Source of the DNA: an uncultured Lachnospiraceae bacterium
Lineage (GTDB): Bacteria; Bacillota; Clostridia; Lachnospirales; Lachnospiraceae
Direction of reading: 5' to 3'
Length of the DNA stretch: 64,000 nucleotides
NCBI GenBank assembly: GCA_902783375.1
Contig: CACZQN010000003.1
Location: forward strand, 96,780-160,779
Both the position numbers and the translations under genes were made by a program. Positions 18,180 to 27,440 of this stretch are shown in pieces. How positions within the stretch are numbered: position 1 is the first letter of the stretch; each line of letters begins with the position of its first letter. The notes under the pieces were generated by a model. It ran no database searches. It saw only the letters and a list, made by a program, of their open reading frames with translations, and was not told the origin of the DNA.

Positions 18180-18827
18180 TCATTCTTTTGTCAGTGCAAC
18201 GAAATTCCGGAGGATCTTTAATCCGACCTCTCCGCTCTTTTCTGGGTGGAACTGGCAGGCAAAGACATTCTCATGCTCTGCCGCGGCATCAAAGACGATT
18301 CCATAGTCTGAAGTTGCCGCCACATCCTCCTTCCGCACAGCGTCCAGGTAATAGGAATGCACGAAATAGACGAAACTGCCGGATGGGATTCCCCGGAACA
18401 GCCGGCTGTCCTCCCGGATCTGAATCTGGTTCCATCCCATGTGCGGAATCTTCAGCAGATCCTCTCCCGCCTGCATGCCGGACGGGAATCTCCTGATCGT
18501 ACCGGGGAGAATTCCAAGTCCCGGGACGGTCTCCATGCCGGATCCCTGCGCCACCTCTTCACTCGCATCAAAGAGCAGCTGCAGTCCGAGGCAGATCCCG
18601 AGAAATGGCTTCCCGCTCCCGACGATCTTCGGGATCATCCGGTCGAACCCATATTCCCGGATCCGCTCCATCGCATCTGCAAAAGCCCCGACACCCGGCA
18701 GGACGACGCCGTCCGCTGCCAGGATGACCGCTTCGTCCCTGGTCAGAACACATTCTTCACCAAGGAAACGAAACGCCTGTACGACACTTGCTGTATTTCC
18801 CGCATCATAATCCAGTATTGCTATCAA
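18180..18827 (-). CDS. hisH: Imidazole glycerol phosphate synthase, glutaminase subunit
   Basis: A 215-residue class I glutamine amidotransferase supplying ammonia to HisF. The nucleophile Cys lies in FLGICLGLQLLF, and the His-Glu pair in CQFHPEKSGEVG near the C-terminus; both are intact. The reading frame starts with TTG at 18827 (LIAILDYDAGN), with GGAGGG six or seven bases upstream. This rare start may lower translation. The gene follows the sensor kinase by 43 bp and precedes hisF. Confidence 0.97.
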   Translation of the reverse strand: MIAILDYDAGNTASVVQAFRFLGEECVLTRDEAVILAADGVVLPGVGAFADAMERIREYGFDRMIPKIVGSGKPFLGICLGLQLLFDASEEVAQGSGMETVPGLGILPGTIRRFPSGMQAGEDLLKIPHMGWNQIQIREDSRLFRGIPSGSFVYFVHSYYLDAVRKEDVAATSDYGIVFDAAAEHENVFACQFHPEKSGEVGLKILRNFVALTKE

Positions 18828-18870
18828 GTTATACCCTCCAGACTACTATCCGTTACAACCAATTGTAAAA

Positions 18871-20487
18871 TCACGCGTTCTGATCCAGTTCAAACCAGAA
18901 CGTCACCCCGTGCGGCTCATTGGTCACACCGAACCGCTCATTCAGGGAATTCATGATGGCCTTTACGATGGACAGCCCGATTCCGGATCCACCATACTCT
19001 CTCGTTCTGGCCTTATCCACCTTGTAGAACTTATCCCAGATCTTGTCCACATCATCCTCCGGAATCGGTGTCCCATCGTTGTAGACCGACACACGCACCT
19101 TCCCGTCCTGCTCGAGGATCCGGATCCGCACCGTCCCGGGAACACCATCGGTGATCGAGTGCACATAGTGGATGGCGTTGCTCACATAATTCGTGATCAC
19201 TTCCTCCACGCGGTACTCATCCGCCCAGACATAGATCGGGTCATAGTTCGGGAAATCAAGGACCGCATCCGACTGCCGGACCATCATCTCCATGGACTGG
19301 ACCACAGACTTTGTCAGTTCCACGATATCAAACCGGCTGAATTCCATCTGGTTTGCACCGGATTCGAGCTGCGACAGTGTCAGCAGCTTCTTCACCATGT
19401 CGTTCATCTTGGCTGACTCATCCATGATGACATCACAGTAGAATGCTCTGCTCTCCGGGTCGTCGCTGATGTTGTCCTTCAGGCCTTCCGCATATCCCTG
19501 GATCAGTGCAATCGGTGTCTTCAGCTCATGCGTGACATTCGAAATAAACTCGGTCCGCATCTGTTCCAGTTCTTCTTTCTGCTGAATATCCGACTGCAGT
19601 TCGTTGTTCGCCTTCTTCAGTTCCGAGATCGTGGATTCGAGCTTTTCCGAGAGTGCATTGATACTCTTTCCGAGTTCCCCGACTTCGTCCTCACGCTTTC
19701 CCTCATACCGCACGTTGAAATTCAGGTTGCGCATCTCGGTTGCCATCCCGGAGAGTTGCTTCAGCGGCTTTACAAAATGATCTCCGAGGAAGTACGTGAC
19801 CACGATACCGATCAGGATCGCGATCAGTCCGACGTAGATGAAGAAGCGGTTCGCAATGCCGACATTCTCCCCGATGTTATCAAAATTGGTCCGTAGAAAA
19901 ACCATCTCTCCATTCGACAGTTTCCCATACAGTTCGATGTAGTTCGCCTCCATCCGGGCATCATAGCGGCGACTGATGGTATAGAGATCATTCTGGTCAA
20001 TGACCACCGTCTCCCGCTCCAGTCCGGTCTTCTTTCCGGATTCTTCTTCCTCTTCAAAGTTGAAATAGCGGTCGTTCCCCTCCGGCATCAGATACATGAA
20101 GAGCTGGGAACGGAGCATCTGTGACTGCATCTCATTCATCGTCTCCGGGTAGCGGATCTGCAGAAAGACCCCGCCCGAATACAGGTACTCATTGAACACA
20201 TAGGCCGTGATGGACTGCCGACCGCCGGCCTGTGTCAGATACAGAGACAGCGCTTCGTACGCCTCTTCTTTCTCGTCCTCATCAGCATCTTCATCTGCTT
20301 CCAGACCTGCCATCACCACGCCGTAGCGCTCGTCGATCTGGGTATAGATCTCCCGCAGATTCCCGACCTTAAAGCGCTGGTAATACTGGCCGAGAAATGT
20401 CCTGTTGATGAACAGGCAAAACAAGATGACACCGCCGAGCAGCAGTGCCATCGTTACGATCAAACGGATCTTCACGGAATGTTTCAT
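18871..20487 (-). CDS. Membrane sensor histidine kinase (HAMP-HisKA-HATPase)
   Basis: A 538-residue histidine kinase: membrane span (about 8-28), an extracytoplasmic sensor domain of about 185 residues with an acidic stretch, second span (about 215-235), HAMP linker, coiled coil, HisKA with the phospho-site in FISNVTHELKTPIALI, and a HATPase domain (N box NYVSNAIHY, G1 VYNDGTPIPEDD, G2 GSGIGLSIVKAI). I chose the ATG at 20487, which has GAGGTG upstream; the frame extends 29 codons further without support. No response regulator is adjacent. The nearest is the OmpR-type gene at 28214-28885, eight kilobases upstream beyond the second Ser/Thr kinase cassette, and the two may be partners. Confidence 0.93.
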   Translation of the reverse strand: MKHSVKIRLIVTMALLLGGVILFCLFINRTFLGQYYQRFKVGNLREIYTQIDERYGVVMAGLEADEDADEDEKEEAYEALSLYLTQAGGRQSITAYVFNEYLYSGGVFLQIRYPETMNEMQSQMLRSQLFMYLMPEGNDRYFNFEEEEESGKKTGLERETVVIDQNDLYTISRRYDARMEANYIELYGKLSNGEMVFLRTNFDNIGENVGIANRFFIYVGLIAILIGIVVTYFLGDHFVKPLKQLSGMATEMRNLNFNVRYEGKREDEVGELGKSINALSEKLESTISELKKANNELQSDIQQKEELEQMRTEFISNVTHELKTPIALIQGYAEGLKDNISDDPESRAFYCDVIMDESAKMNDMVKKLLTLSQLESGANQMEFSRFDIVELTKSVVQSMEMMVRQSDAVLDFPNYDPIYVWADEYRVEEVITNYVSNAIHYVHSITDGVPGTVRIRILEQDGKVRVSVYNDGTPIPEDDVDKIWDKFYKVDKARTREYGGSGIGLSIVKAIMNSLNERFGVTNEPHGVTFWFELDQNA

Positions 20488-20591
20488 GTATTCACACACC
20501 TCAGCATACTGTACAGATAAGCATATTTTACAATAGCCCATCCCCGAAAACAAGGGGAATAGCACCCCGCGCACCGGACAAACGCCCTGTT

Positions 20592-22010
20592 TCAGCTTTT
20601 TTCATTTCCGTTCTCATCATACAGCCGGTAGCTTCCATCCTCGAAACGAACCACACAGCTTCCGGCAGATGTATAGATGCCTGCCGCACTCTCCGGAATA
20701 TCCACCTGCGTCTCTTTCCGATCCTTGATAAAGTGCACCTTTCCCTCCGAATCGAGAAGGTAAACACAGTATTCCAGACAGGCCATCTGCCTGACCGCAA
20801 AAGGTGGCCTGGTTCCGATCACATTCCCATCGAGATCATTTTCGACCCACTCGTCCGGGTACAGGGTGTTCCCGAACTGTTCAGAAGGAATCAGCCCGGA
20901 ATTGTCGATCACTGCAAAGGCGTTCGTTCCGACAGAAAAAGCTGCTGCCCCTTTCGTCACCGGACTCCAGATCGTCGAGGAAACATAGCTGTTGGTGCTG
21001 AAATTATAGGTGTCCGCCCTGTAGATCCTCCCGGACAGGGTCTGGACATAGATTCCGGAACTACCGTCATATTGAATATCTGCGATTTTTCCGAATGCCG
21101 CAACCGGTGTCCAGTGATTCAGCCAGGACGATCCGAACACATAGCCATGGTTCTGCCCCGCCACATACAGGTCTCCAGCTGTTGTCAGTACAAAGACCGT
21201 ACTTCCGGTCCCTGCAACCTTCGCAACCGATCCGATCGCGGTTTCTTCCGTCCAGCCTTCCTCCGGAATCAGGGTCGCCAGCTGGTTCGCCTTCTGTCCG
21301 CTCCGGTTGCTTCCTGCGCTCCAGAGGTGTCCGCCAGAATCAACAACGATACTCTGCGATCCGGTCGTAAAGACACTCTTTGCTGTTCCCGGGAATGCAG
21401 CAGCTGTCATGCCGGTATTTGCTCCGGCATCGCCAAGGTTGCTTGCGGTTCCAAGGGCTCCGAGGACATTTGTTCCGCCCGTTCTCACGCTGCCGCCGGA
21501 TATATCGACAGTAACGGTCTGGCTTTCCGCATATGGATAGCTTCTTCCCAGAGGCTCTTCGAGTGCCTTATGCACGATCTCGTCATATTTCGTGAAATCT
21601 TCGTCCCGGTCTTCTGCGTCCAGAACATATTCCATGACATGGACAGCCTCCTGATAGTCCCCTGCATCGGAGAGAATGTCCACGTAGGTTCTGAGCATTC
21701 CCGGATCTGTCACCGCGATCATGTCATCTGTCATGATCTGCCTGCTCATCTCAAGATTCCCGCTGCCGGCGTAGCTGATTCCCAGACCCTGCAGCGCTTC
21801 CTGGTTATATGGGTCGATGGTGAGCGCCTTGCTGTACTGCTCTGCCGCACCATCAAAATCAAGACTCGAAAGATATTTATTTCCCAGGTTCAGTGTCTCT
21901 CTTACAGACTCTCTTCGGGACATCCGCCAGATGAGAAACGCCACAACCAGAGCGGCGATGACGATCGCTGTGACAACAATGATGATAAGGGTTCTGGTTT
22001 TCTTTTTCAT
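20592..22010 (-). CDS. Membrane-anchored TPR / RCC1-like protein
   Basis: A 472-residue protein with one N-terminal membrane span (about 7-29) after a basic MKKKTR start. Next come TPR-type helices (about 40-150, with a clear FDGAAEQYSKALTIDPYN unit). A C-terminal beta-rich region (about 200-470) has segments typical of RCC1-like propellers, for example GGHLWSAGSNRSGQ and GDLYVAGQNHGYVFG. It is the last gene of the vWA/kinase cassette (12 bp after the vWA gene) and lies just before the sensor kinase. It resembles the WG-repeat protein at the left end in design: anchor, TPR, then a propeller. The ligand is unknown. Confidence 0.8.
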   Translation of the reverse strand: MKKKTRTLIIIVVTAIVIAALVVAFLIWRMSRRESVRETLNLGNKYLSSLDFDGAAEQYSKALTIDPYNQEALQGLGISYAGSGNLEMSRQIMTDDMIAVTDPGMLRTYVDILSDAGDYQEAVHVMEYVLDAEDRDEDFTKYDEIVHKALEEPLGRSYPYAESQTVTVDISGGSVRTGGTNVLGALGTASNLGDAGANTGMTAAAFPGTAKSVFTTGSQSIVVDSGGHLWSAGSNRSGQKANQLATLIPEEGWTEETAIGSVAKVAGTGSTVFVLTTAGDLYVAGQNHGYVFGSSWLNHWTPVAAFGKIADIQYDGSSGIYVQTLSGRIYRADTYNFSTNSYVSSTIWSPVTKGAAAFSVGTNAFAVIDNSGLIPSEQFGNTLYPDEWVENDLDGNVIGTRPPFAVRQMACLEYCVYLLDSEGKVHFIKDRKETQVDIPESAAGIYTSAGSCVVRFEDGSYRLYDENGNEKS

Positions 22011-22022
22011 GTCTCACCCTCC

Positions 22023-24677
22023 TCACTCATTGACTTCAGTAATCGTCAGCTGCTCCGGGCTGATGTCTCCCTGGAGATTTCCCGCCGAACAGATTTCATT
22101 TCCAGCAGTTGCATTCTGAGCATCTTCCGTGTTCAGATAAATCACACCGTTCAGGCGGAATTTTCCCGTGTCTCCCCAGTCGTAGCAGGAGACATCAACA
22201 TCATCCGGCCGCTCATCCTTCGGTGTTACATCCGACAGAATCAGGATATTCTCCGAACTGGCATCCAGTGTCGTCGTTCTGTCTGTCGCATAAGTACGGT
22301 CCAGAATTCTCGGTCTGGCAATGGCGTACGTCCCGTCCGGAAGTGGTACAACGTGCTCAGCATAGATCACGACTGCTCCGATTCTCAGGTATTCATAATT
22401 CAGGACATCCGACGCTTCAGAATCATAAACCAGAAGGAAATCGGGCACTGTACAGACAGACCCGTCTGTAAATCCGAATTCTGCCGGATAAAGACCTGCC
22501 GGGATCGGCGATTCAAAGAACACGGTGAGCTGTTCCCAGTCTTCGCTGCGTTCAAAACGAATCTCCTGATCGTGGATCCGGATCGAATTCAGTTCCTTAT
22601 ATGCCCCTGATACGCGGACAATGTCCTCGACCAGGCCCCCATCTCTGGTCTCTTCCATTTCATTGACCGTATGCACAAGGCTGTTCTGCACGCTGAATGT
22701 TTCTGCATAGGTCTTCGGAGCAGACACCTCACGGTAAGCCATCTTATCCGAATCATGGAGATTCTCCGAGCGGATAAAGAAATAGCGCGGTGTTTCTTCC
22801 GGATTTTCCGTCACGGTATACATGATTGTCAGCTGATTTCCAATGATGGTACCAAGAGATGCATAGACGCTGCTGAGGTCACCGGAACTGTCAGCCATGG
22901 TAAATGTCCCACCGGTGTTCTCTGCGATTTCTGCGAGCACTTCCTCATCGACCGAACCGAAACCGACCGTAAAAATCATCGTTCCCATCTGATTGGCCTG
23001 GTCCAGGACACCGTAATCAAAGCTGCTCTGTCCATCCGTCATCATGATGATGTTCCCGATCCCCGCGCCGTCCATCAATGCCTTCAGACCTTCTGAAATA
23101 CCGGCTGTCAGATCGGTTCCGCCACGGTCATAGAGCGATTCTGCTCCTTCGATGATTTCTGACGCGGAAGTGGTCACCGGTGTCACAATCTCTGCCTCAC
23201 TCTCAAACGAAACCAGAGCCACTTCCAGATTTCCATCCATATATCTCTTCGCAAACTGAATCAGCGCATTTTTCGCATCATCGATCGGCTGCCCGCCCAT
23301 GCTGCCGCTGACATCCACGACGAAGCAGATCGGTGCACTTTTCACCTCGTGCGATTCGTCTACCCGGAACTGCACAGGATAGTGCGTATCCTTCATCTCA
23401 ATCCCGCGGTTCTCGCGGATATCCTGGATCATGCTGTCCCGGCCATAGAGTGTAACAGAAACTTCCGGAAATGCCGAGTCATCAATACGGGAAATATAGA
23501 CATTCCCCGTTGAAAAACGGTACTCGCCAAGCGCTTCGAGACTGAGATCTTCCGAAATCGACTGGTTCTGCCGGCGGTTGGACTGTTGCTGTGTCCCCCT
23601 GTCGATGATCAGGCCATCATGGACAGAATCCATCATATTGGTCAGAATCTTCTGCGGCCCTTTGCCGGTAGCTGCGCTGATATTTCCTTCCTTGTAGATC
23701 TCCTGAATCAGGTTCAGACCGGTATCTACGGCCTTGTTATCTGAAAAAGCACGCATCACCGATCCGGATGCTTTTACCAGTGTTTTAACCGCCTTCTGAT
23801 CTTCTCCGACAGCGTACTGCAGCTTTGCTTTGACAATCTGTTTCTCTACGGTTGGAATTCCTCCGACTGCATTCACTGCACGATAAGCAAGTGCGTCTTT
23901 TGGGATCTCTCCCTCTTCCCCGGGCTGATTCTGCCCGGAGGAGGAACCGGAGGTATCTTCCCCCAAAGCCTGCTGCAGGTCCACTTCTGTGAAGTAAATG
24001 CCTGCATGAGCGCCCTCCGCTATGATATCCGCAAGCAGGAGCTGATTCTTTGCGGAAGGTTTCTTGTCCACGATCTGTACTGCTTCCTGAAATGCCTCCC
24101 GGTAGTTTCCGCCCGAGAGCGCCGCACTCATGGCGAGCGAAGCCGCAGCTTCTTCACTGACAATCTCCGCATAAGCAGCTCTGTCAGTGCGCCTCATCCG
24201 TCCGGATTCCATCGCCTGATACTCCAGCAGATACTGGGCATCATACTTTTTACTGCGTTTTTCAGGAATCTTCAGCAGCTGTTTGATCTTACCGGCCGTC
24301 TCCGTCATCTCTGCTTCCGTTGCGGTATACTTCTGCAGTTCTTCAACGACATCCTGTTGTTTTTCATTCAGCGAGTAGGCTTCCTGGATCTGTTTTGACT
24401 GAATGGAAGCAAGAACATTGTTCCCATCCATCTTCTCTTTCAAGGCGGCAGCAGCATCTTTCACAAATTGGATCTTCTTCCCATGCCATTTCCCGATCCG
24501 GTTCAGATAATCTTCTGCAAGCGCACCTCTCCCGTTCTCAAGATGGGAAATACCGATGTAGGCATTCTTTTCCGCCTCATGGTTGCCGGAAATCACAGCA
24601 ACTCCGATACCTACGCCGGCGGCAAGCAGAACAACGAGGCATATGATCAAGATCCAACGTCTTCCTGAAGACATCAT
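22023..24677 (-). CDS. von Willebrand factor A domain membrane protein
   Basis: An 884-residue protein with an N-terminal membrane segment (about 8-28), a long helical region (about 35-380) and a vWA domain. The vWA domain has an intact MIDAS metal site, with DVSGSMG followed by the conserved Thr in GGTDLTAG and the Asp in MMTDGQS. A C-terminal beta-rich region of about 250 residues follows. The large domains are probably outside the membrane. Its ATG overlaps the stop of the zinc-ribbon gene as ATGA, so the two are coupled. vWA domains bind protein partners through a metal ion; the partner is not evident. It belongs to the second Ser/Thr kinase cassette. Confidence 0.85.
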   Translation of the reverse strand: MMSSGRRWILIICLVVLLAAGVGIGVAVISGNHEAEKNAYIGISHLENGRGALAEDYLNRIGKWHGKKIQFVKDAAAALKEKMDGNNVLASIQSKQIQEAYSLNEKQQDVVEELQKYTATEAEMTETAGKIKQLLKIPEKRSKKYDAQYLLEYQAMESGRMRRTDRAAYAEIVSEEAAASLAMSAALSGGNYREAFQEAVQIVDKKPSAKNQLLLADIIAEGAHAGIYFTEVDLQQALGEDTSGSSSGQNQPGEEGEIPKDALAYRAVNAVGGIPTVEKQIVKAKLQYAVGEDQKAVKTLVKASGSVMRAFSDNKAVDTGLNLIQEIYKEGNISAATGKGPQKILTNMMDSVHDGLIIDRGTQQQSNRRQNQSISEDLSLEALGEYRFSTGNVYISRIDDSAFPEVSVTLYGRDSMIQDIRENRGIEMKDTHYPVQFRVDESHEVKSAPICFVVDVSGSMGGQPIDDAKNALIQFAKRYMDGNLEVALVSFESEAEIVTPVTTSASEIIEGAESLYDRGGTDLTAGISEGLKALMDGAGIGNIIMMTDGQSSFDYGVLDQANQMGTMIFTVGFGSVDEEVLAEIAENTGGTFTMADSSGDLSSVYASLGTIIGNQLTIMYTVTENPEETPRYFFIRSENLHDSDKMAYREVSAPKTYAETFSVQNSLVHTVNEMEETRDGGLVEDIVRVSGAYKELNSIRIHDQEIRFERSEDWEQLTVFFESPIPAGLYPAEFGFTDGSVCTVPDFLLVYDSEASDVLNYEYLRIGAVVIYAEHVVPLPDGTYAIARPRILDRTYATDRTTTLDASSENILILSDVTPKDERPDDVDVSCYDWGDTGKFRLNGVIYLNTEDAQNATAGNEICSAGNLQGDISPEQLTITEVNE

Positions 24678-25072
24678 TCCACCTCCATGTCAACGGGTGT
24701 CCCGCACATAGGACAGAACTTTTGTCCCGGTGTCAGAATTCTGCCGCACTTTCTGCAGGTTTTCTCCTGTACGGTATCCTGCGGCATCTTCTCTGCCGAC
24801 TGCTGCTCTGGCGGAGTCTGTACCGGCTGTTTCTGCTCTGCCTCCGGTTTCTTTGCTGCTTTCGCGGCAGAGATCGTCTTCTTCAGAATCACAGCAAACA
24901 GAATCCAGCAGATGATACCGAGAAGCAGGGCAATCGGCCAGACGATCTGAAGGATTCTTCCCAGCAGATAGGAAATCCGGTAGATTGCAAGTCCTGCAGT
25001 CTTCACGTAGGCAAAGAGAAACAGCAGCGACAACGCCACTGCTGTAAGGCCTGACAAAAGTATCTTTTTCAT
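24674..25072 (-). CDS. Membrane zinc-ribbon protein
   Basis: A 132-residue protein with two hydrophobic segments (about 5-25 and 38-65), then a charged Gln/Pro-rich linker, and a C-terminal zinc ribbon with four Cys in the pattern CRKCG...FCPMCG (about 111-128). The ribbon is probably cytoplasmic. It lies 18 bp after the 45-residue peptide gene and overlaps the vWA gene by four bases. Its ribbon resembles those of the separate double-ribbon protein at 27441-28073. Its function is unknown; its place in the cassette suggests a scaffold or adaptor. Confidence 0.8.
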   Translation of the reverse strand: MKKILLSGLTAVALSLLFLFAYVKTAGLAIYRISYLLGRILQIVWPIALLLGIICWILFAVILKKTISAAKAAKKPEAEQKQPVQTPPEQQSAEKMPQDTVQEKTCRKCGRILTPGQKFCPMCGTPVDMEVE

Positions 25073-25090
25073 AGCCGTCTATTTCTCCAA

Positions 25091-25228
25091 TCACAACGAT
25101 TTCATAATCGATTCCAGCTTCTTTTTACGGCTGCAGCTGAAGACCGAAAGCGATATCACAAGCCCGATTACAGAAATCACAACGCCGCCGATTCCTCCGA
25201 AAAACATGAGTTGTGCCGTCGTCATCAT
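25091..25228 (-). CDS. Small membrane peptide (45 residues)
   Basis: A short reading frame whose ATG at 25228 overlaps the TGA of the upstream kinase as ATGA, a sign of translational coupling. The product starts with two Met, has one strongly hydrophobic segment rich in Gly/Ile/Val (about residues 8-30, ending FSCS), and then a basic tail of about 15 residues. The layout is that of a single-span peptide with the basic end inside. The gap between the kinase and the zinc-ribbon gene would otherwise be empty. I do not recognise a family. The tight overlap and the membrane segment make it likely to be real. Confidence 0.65.
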   Translation of the reverse strand: MMTTAQLMFFGGIGGVVISVIGLVISLSVFSCSRKKKLESIMKSL

Positions 25229-27399
25229 TCACCAGCCTCCTCCGAAAGCCATCCTGTTTCAACAAGGGATCGATAATACTCCTCCAGCTGACTCATTTCC
25301 AGATCCGCGTCATCCCTGACACCGGCGTTCTTCATCAGCGTCACTGCATGGTGATAATCATCAGCGAACTGTTTGTAATCCCGGTTCTCCAGTTCCGCTG
25401 CATCCTGCTTCAGCAGTTCCAGAAAAGCTTTTCTCTTAAAAATAATATAGTTTTCACCGTATTGACTGAGTGCTTCATCAAGAACCTTCTCAGCCGCCGC
25501 AAGATCACCCATTTCCTCGCGGATGGATGCCAGATTCAGATACATATCAAAAGACGCCCACCCCCCGTCGATCAGTTTCTGCCCTGCTTCACATGCAGTC
25601 TCATAATCTTCCACATGCCCCAGCAGATTCGCTCGCAGCCGGTAAGCACGCATTCTTCTCTCTACCACCAGCGGAAGATAAGACGCAGCTACAACCGATT
25701 CGCTCTCATCGAGTACCTGAATGCTCCGATTGATCAGTTCCGGAGAATCCTCATACTCGTCCTGATCCATAAAGAGATCACTGTACAGCAGATATGCCCT
25801 GGCTGTCAGATACGCATCATCCCGTTCCGAAAGTGCATCGATAGAGGAGCGGAAATTCACTTCCGCTTCTTCTGTATTCCCGGTCGAAGCAGCCAGTTCA
25901 GCCTTCATCAGAAAAATCTCCGCATCATGAAAGCCCTGGGATTCAGCCATCTGAATCACCTGCTCCGCTTCAACCGTCTTCCCCTGTTTCACCAGAGAAA
26001 TCGCATAGTTTACATAATATTCTGCATTCTCATCATTACAGAGAACAGCCTGCTCATAATACTGCGATGCAGCATCATACTCCTCGATCTCAAAGAAGCA
26101 ATTCGCTGCCAGATAATAAAGATTTCCGCGTGTATTCTCATCATAGATGGACGGATCATCCAACGCATCCATCAGGATATAATTCAAATCCTCTTCATAC
26201 GCCTGCTCCTGATACAGTTCAAGGGCGCGGCTGTACATTTCCTGTGCCCGGTCACTCTGCATCAGGCGATAGCCTCGATATGCCGTCACGGCAGAAAACG
26301 CGCCGAGCAGGACAAGCAGCAGGCTGAACAGAATCTGTCCGACGAATAATCTTTTATAGCGCTTGTCTTTCTTCCCGATATCCCGCAGGGCCTGCTTCAT
26401 CTCATCGACGCTCTGAAACCGGTCATCCGGATTCAGTTCCATCGCTTTATCGATCACGTAGGCCAGACCCTCCGAAATCGGAAAGTCCTCATCTGCCAGT
26501 TTCCGTCGGTTTCCATAATCAATATTCGGCCTTCTCCCTGTCAGCAGCGCATACATTGATGCGCCGATGCTGAAGATGTCCGATCGTTCATCGATATGAG
26601 TGATCGCCGGTATATTGCTGTTCAGCAGGCTGAAATCATCCCCTTCAGCGGTCTCCGTGGCATCCATCATCAGGGTACTGTCATCGGACATGGCGAGTGT
26701 CGAAGTGCTGTCCTCATCCTGCGCCGCATGCCCATAGAAACTATTATTTCTACCGCCGGTCCCTGCAGATGCAAACGGCGGAGCGGCCATTTTCTTCTCC
26801 GCCTCCAGGCGGACTCCATGCTGCATCTTCCGTCTTGCCCAGTTCTCCTGAACCGCCCGCCGCTGTTCCGGCGCTGCGTATTCTTTGGTGCAGGCAAGGA
26901 ATTCCTGTGTATCTGAAAAACTTGAAATATTGAAATCAATCAGAACGATATCATCATCCGGAGTCAGCATAATATTGCTGGGTTTGATATCTCCGTGTAT
27001 GATCGGCGGTTTCTGCTGGTGCAGATACCCGACCGCATCGAGCAGCTGCGAAAGATAATGCACAACCTCGGTCTGTGTAAATCTTCTTCCGCTTTTGAAT
27101 GCAGCATTCAGCGTGTCTCCCGGGATGAAATCCATGACCGTATAGATCAGGCTTTCCCCCTTCTCCGTCTGTTCTTCTACATAGTCGAAGACCTGCGGAA
27201 GGTTCGGATGATGGAGATTTTTGAGGATATCCGCCTCTGCCCGCCCTTCAAGGACAGACTTGGCCTCGCTCTTCATCTTCTTAATGACTACATATTTCTG
27301 CAGTCTTGTATGATAGGCGAGAAAAACCGTCCCGCCTCCTCCGGAGCCGAGTTCCTTCTCAATCCGATACGTCCTGCTGTTTATTAGAAAATCTTCCAC
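25225..27399 (-). CDS. Transmembrane Ser/Thr kinase with TPR-like tail and activation-region insert
   Basis: A 724-residue protein. The kinase domain spans about 10-360: glycine loop GSGGGGTV, Lys40, catalytic HGDIKPSN (D137; Gly replaces the usual Arg of HRD), DFN in place of DFG (155-157), and APEQ (176-179). About 85 residues are inserted before the DERSDIFSIG helix. The insert is Ser/Thr/Asp-rich and holds the motif DDST (T242, Met at +3). One membrane span (about 367-390) is followed by TPR-like helices to the C-terminus. The only possible start is GTG at 27399, because an in-frame stop lies two codons upstream; its ribosome site (GAGG) is close. First kinase of the vWA/zinc-ribbon cassette. 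Confidence 0.9.
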   Translation of the reverse strand: MEDFLINSRTYRIEKELGSGGGGTVFLAYHTRLQKYVVIKKMKSEAKSVLEGRAEADILKNLHHPNLPQVFDYVEEQTEKGESLIYTVMDFIPGDTLNAAFKSGRRFTQTEVVHYLSQLLDAVGYLHQQKPPIIHGDIKPSNIMLTPDDDIVLIDFNISSFSDTQEFLACTKEYAAPEQRRAVQENWARRKMQHGVRLEAEKKMAAPPFASAGTGGRNNSFYGHAAQDEDSTSTLAMSDDSTLMMDATETAEGDDFSLLNSNIPAITHIDERSDIFSIGASMYALLTGRRPNIDYGNRRKLADEDFPISEGLAYVIDKAMELNPDDRFQSVDEMKQALRDIGKKDKRYKRLFVGQILFSLLLVLLGAFSAVTAYRGYRLMQSDRAQEMYSRALELYQEQAYEEDLNYILMDALDDPSIYDENTRGNLYYLAANCFFEIEEYDAASQYYEQAVLCNDENAEYYVNYAISLVKQGKTVEAEQVIQMAESQGFHDAEIFLMKAELAASTGNTEEAEVNFRSSIDALSERDDAYLTARAYLLYSDLFMDQDEYEDSPELINRSIQVLDESESVVAASYLPLVVERRMRAYRLRANLLGHVEDYETACEAGQKLIDGGWASFDMYLNLASIREEMGDLAAAEKVLDEALSQYGENYIIFKRKAFLELLKQDAAELENRDYKQFADDYHHAVTLMKNAGVRDDADLEMSQLEEYYRSLVETGWLSEEAGE

Positions 27400-27440
27400 G
27401 CCTCAATACTACCGCAGCCATCGTCTGCGTCTCATGCCTT

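Noticed and set aside
20445..22610. Plus-strand open frame of 721 codons opposite the RCC1-like and vWA genes
   Set aside because: It spans the gap between two real genes and has no family resemblance.
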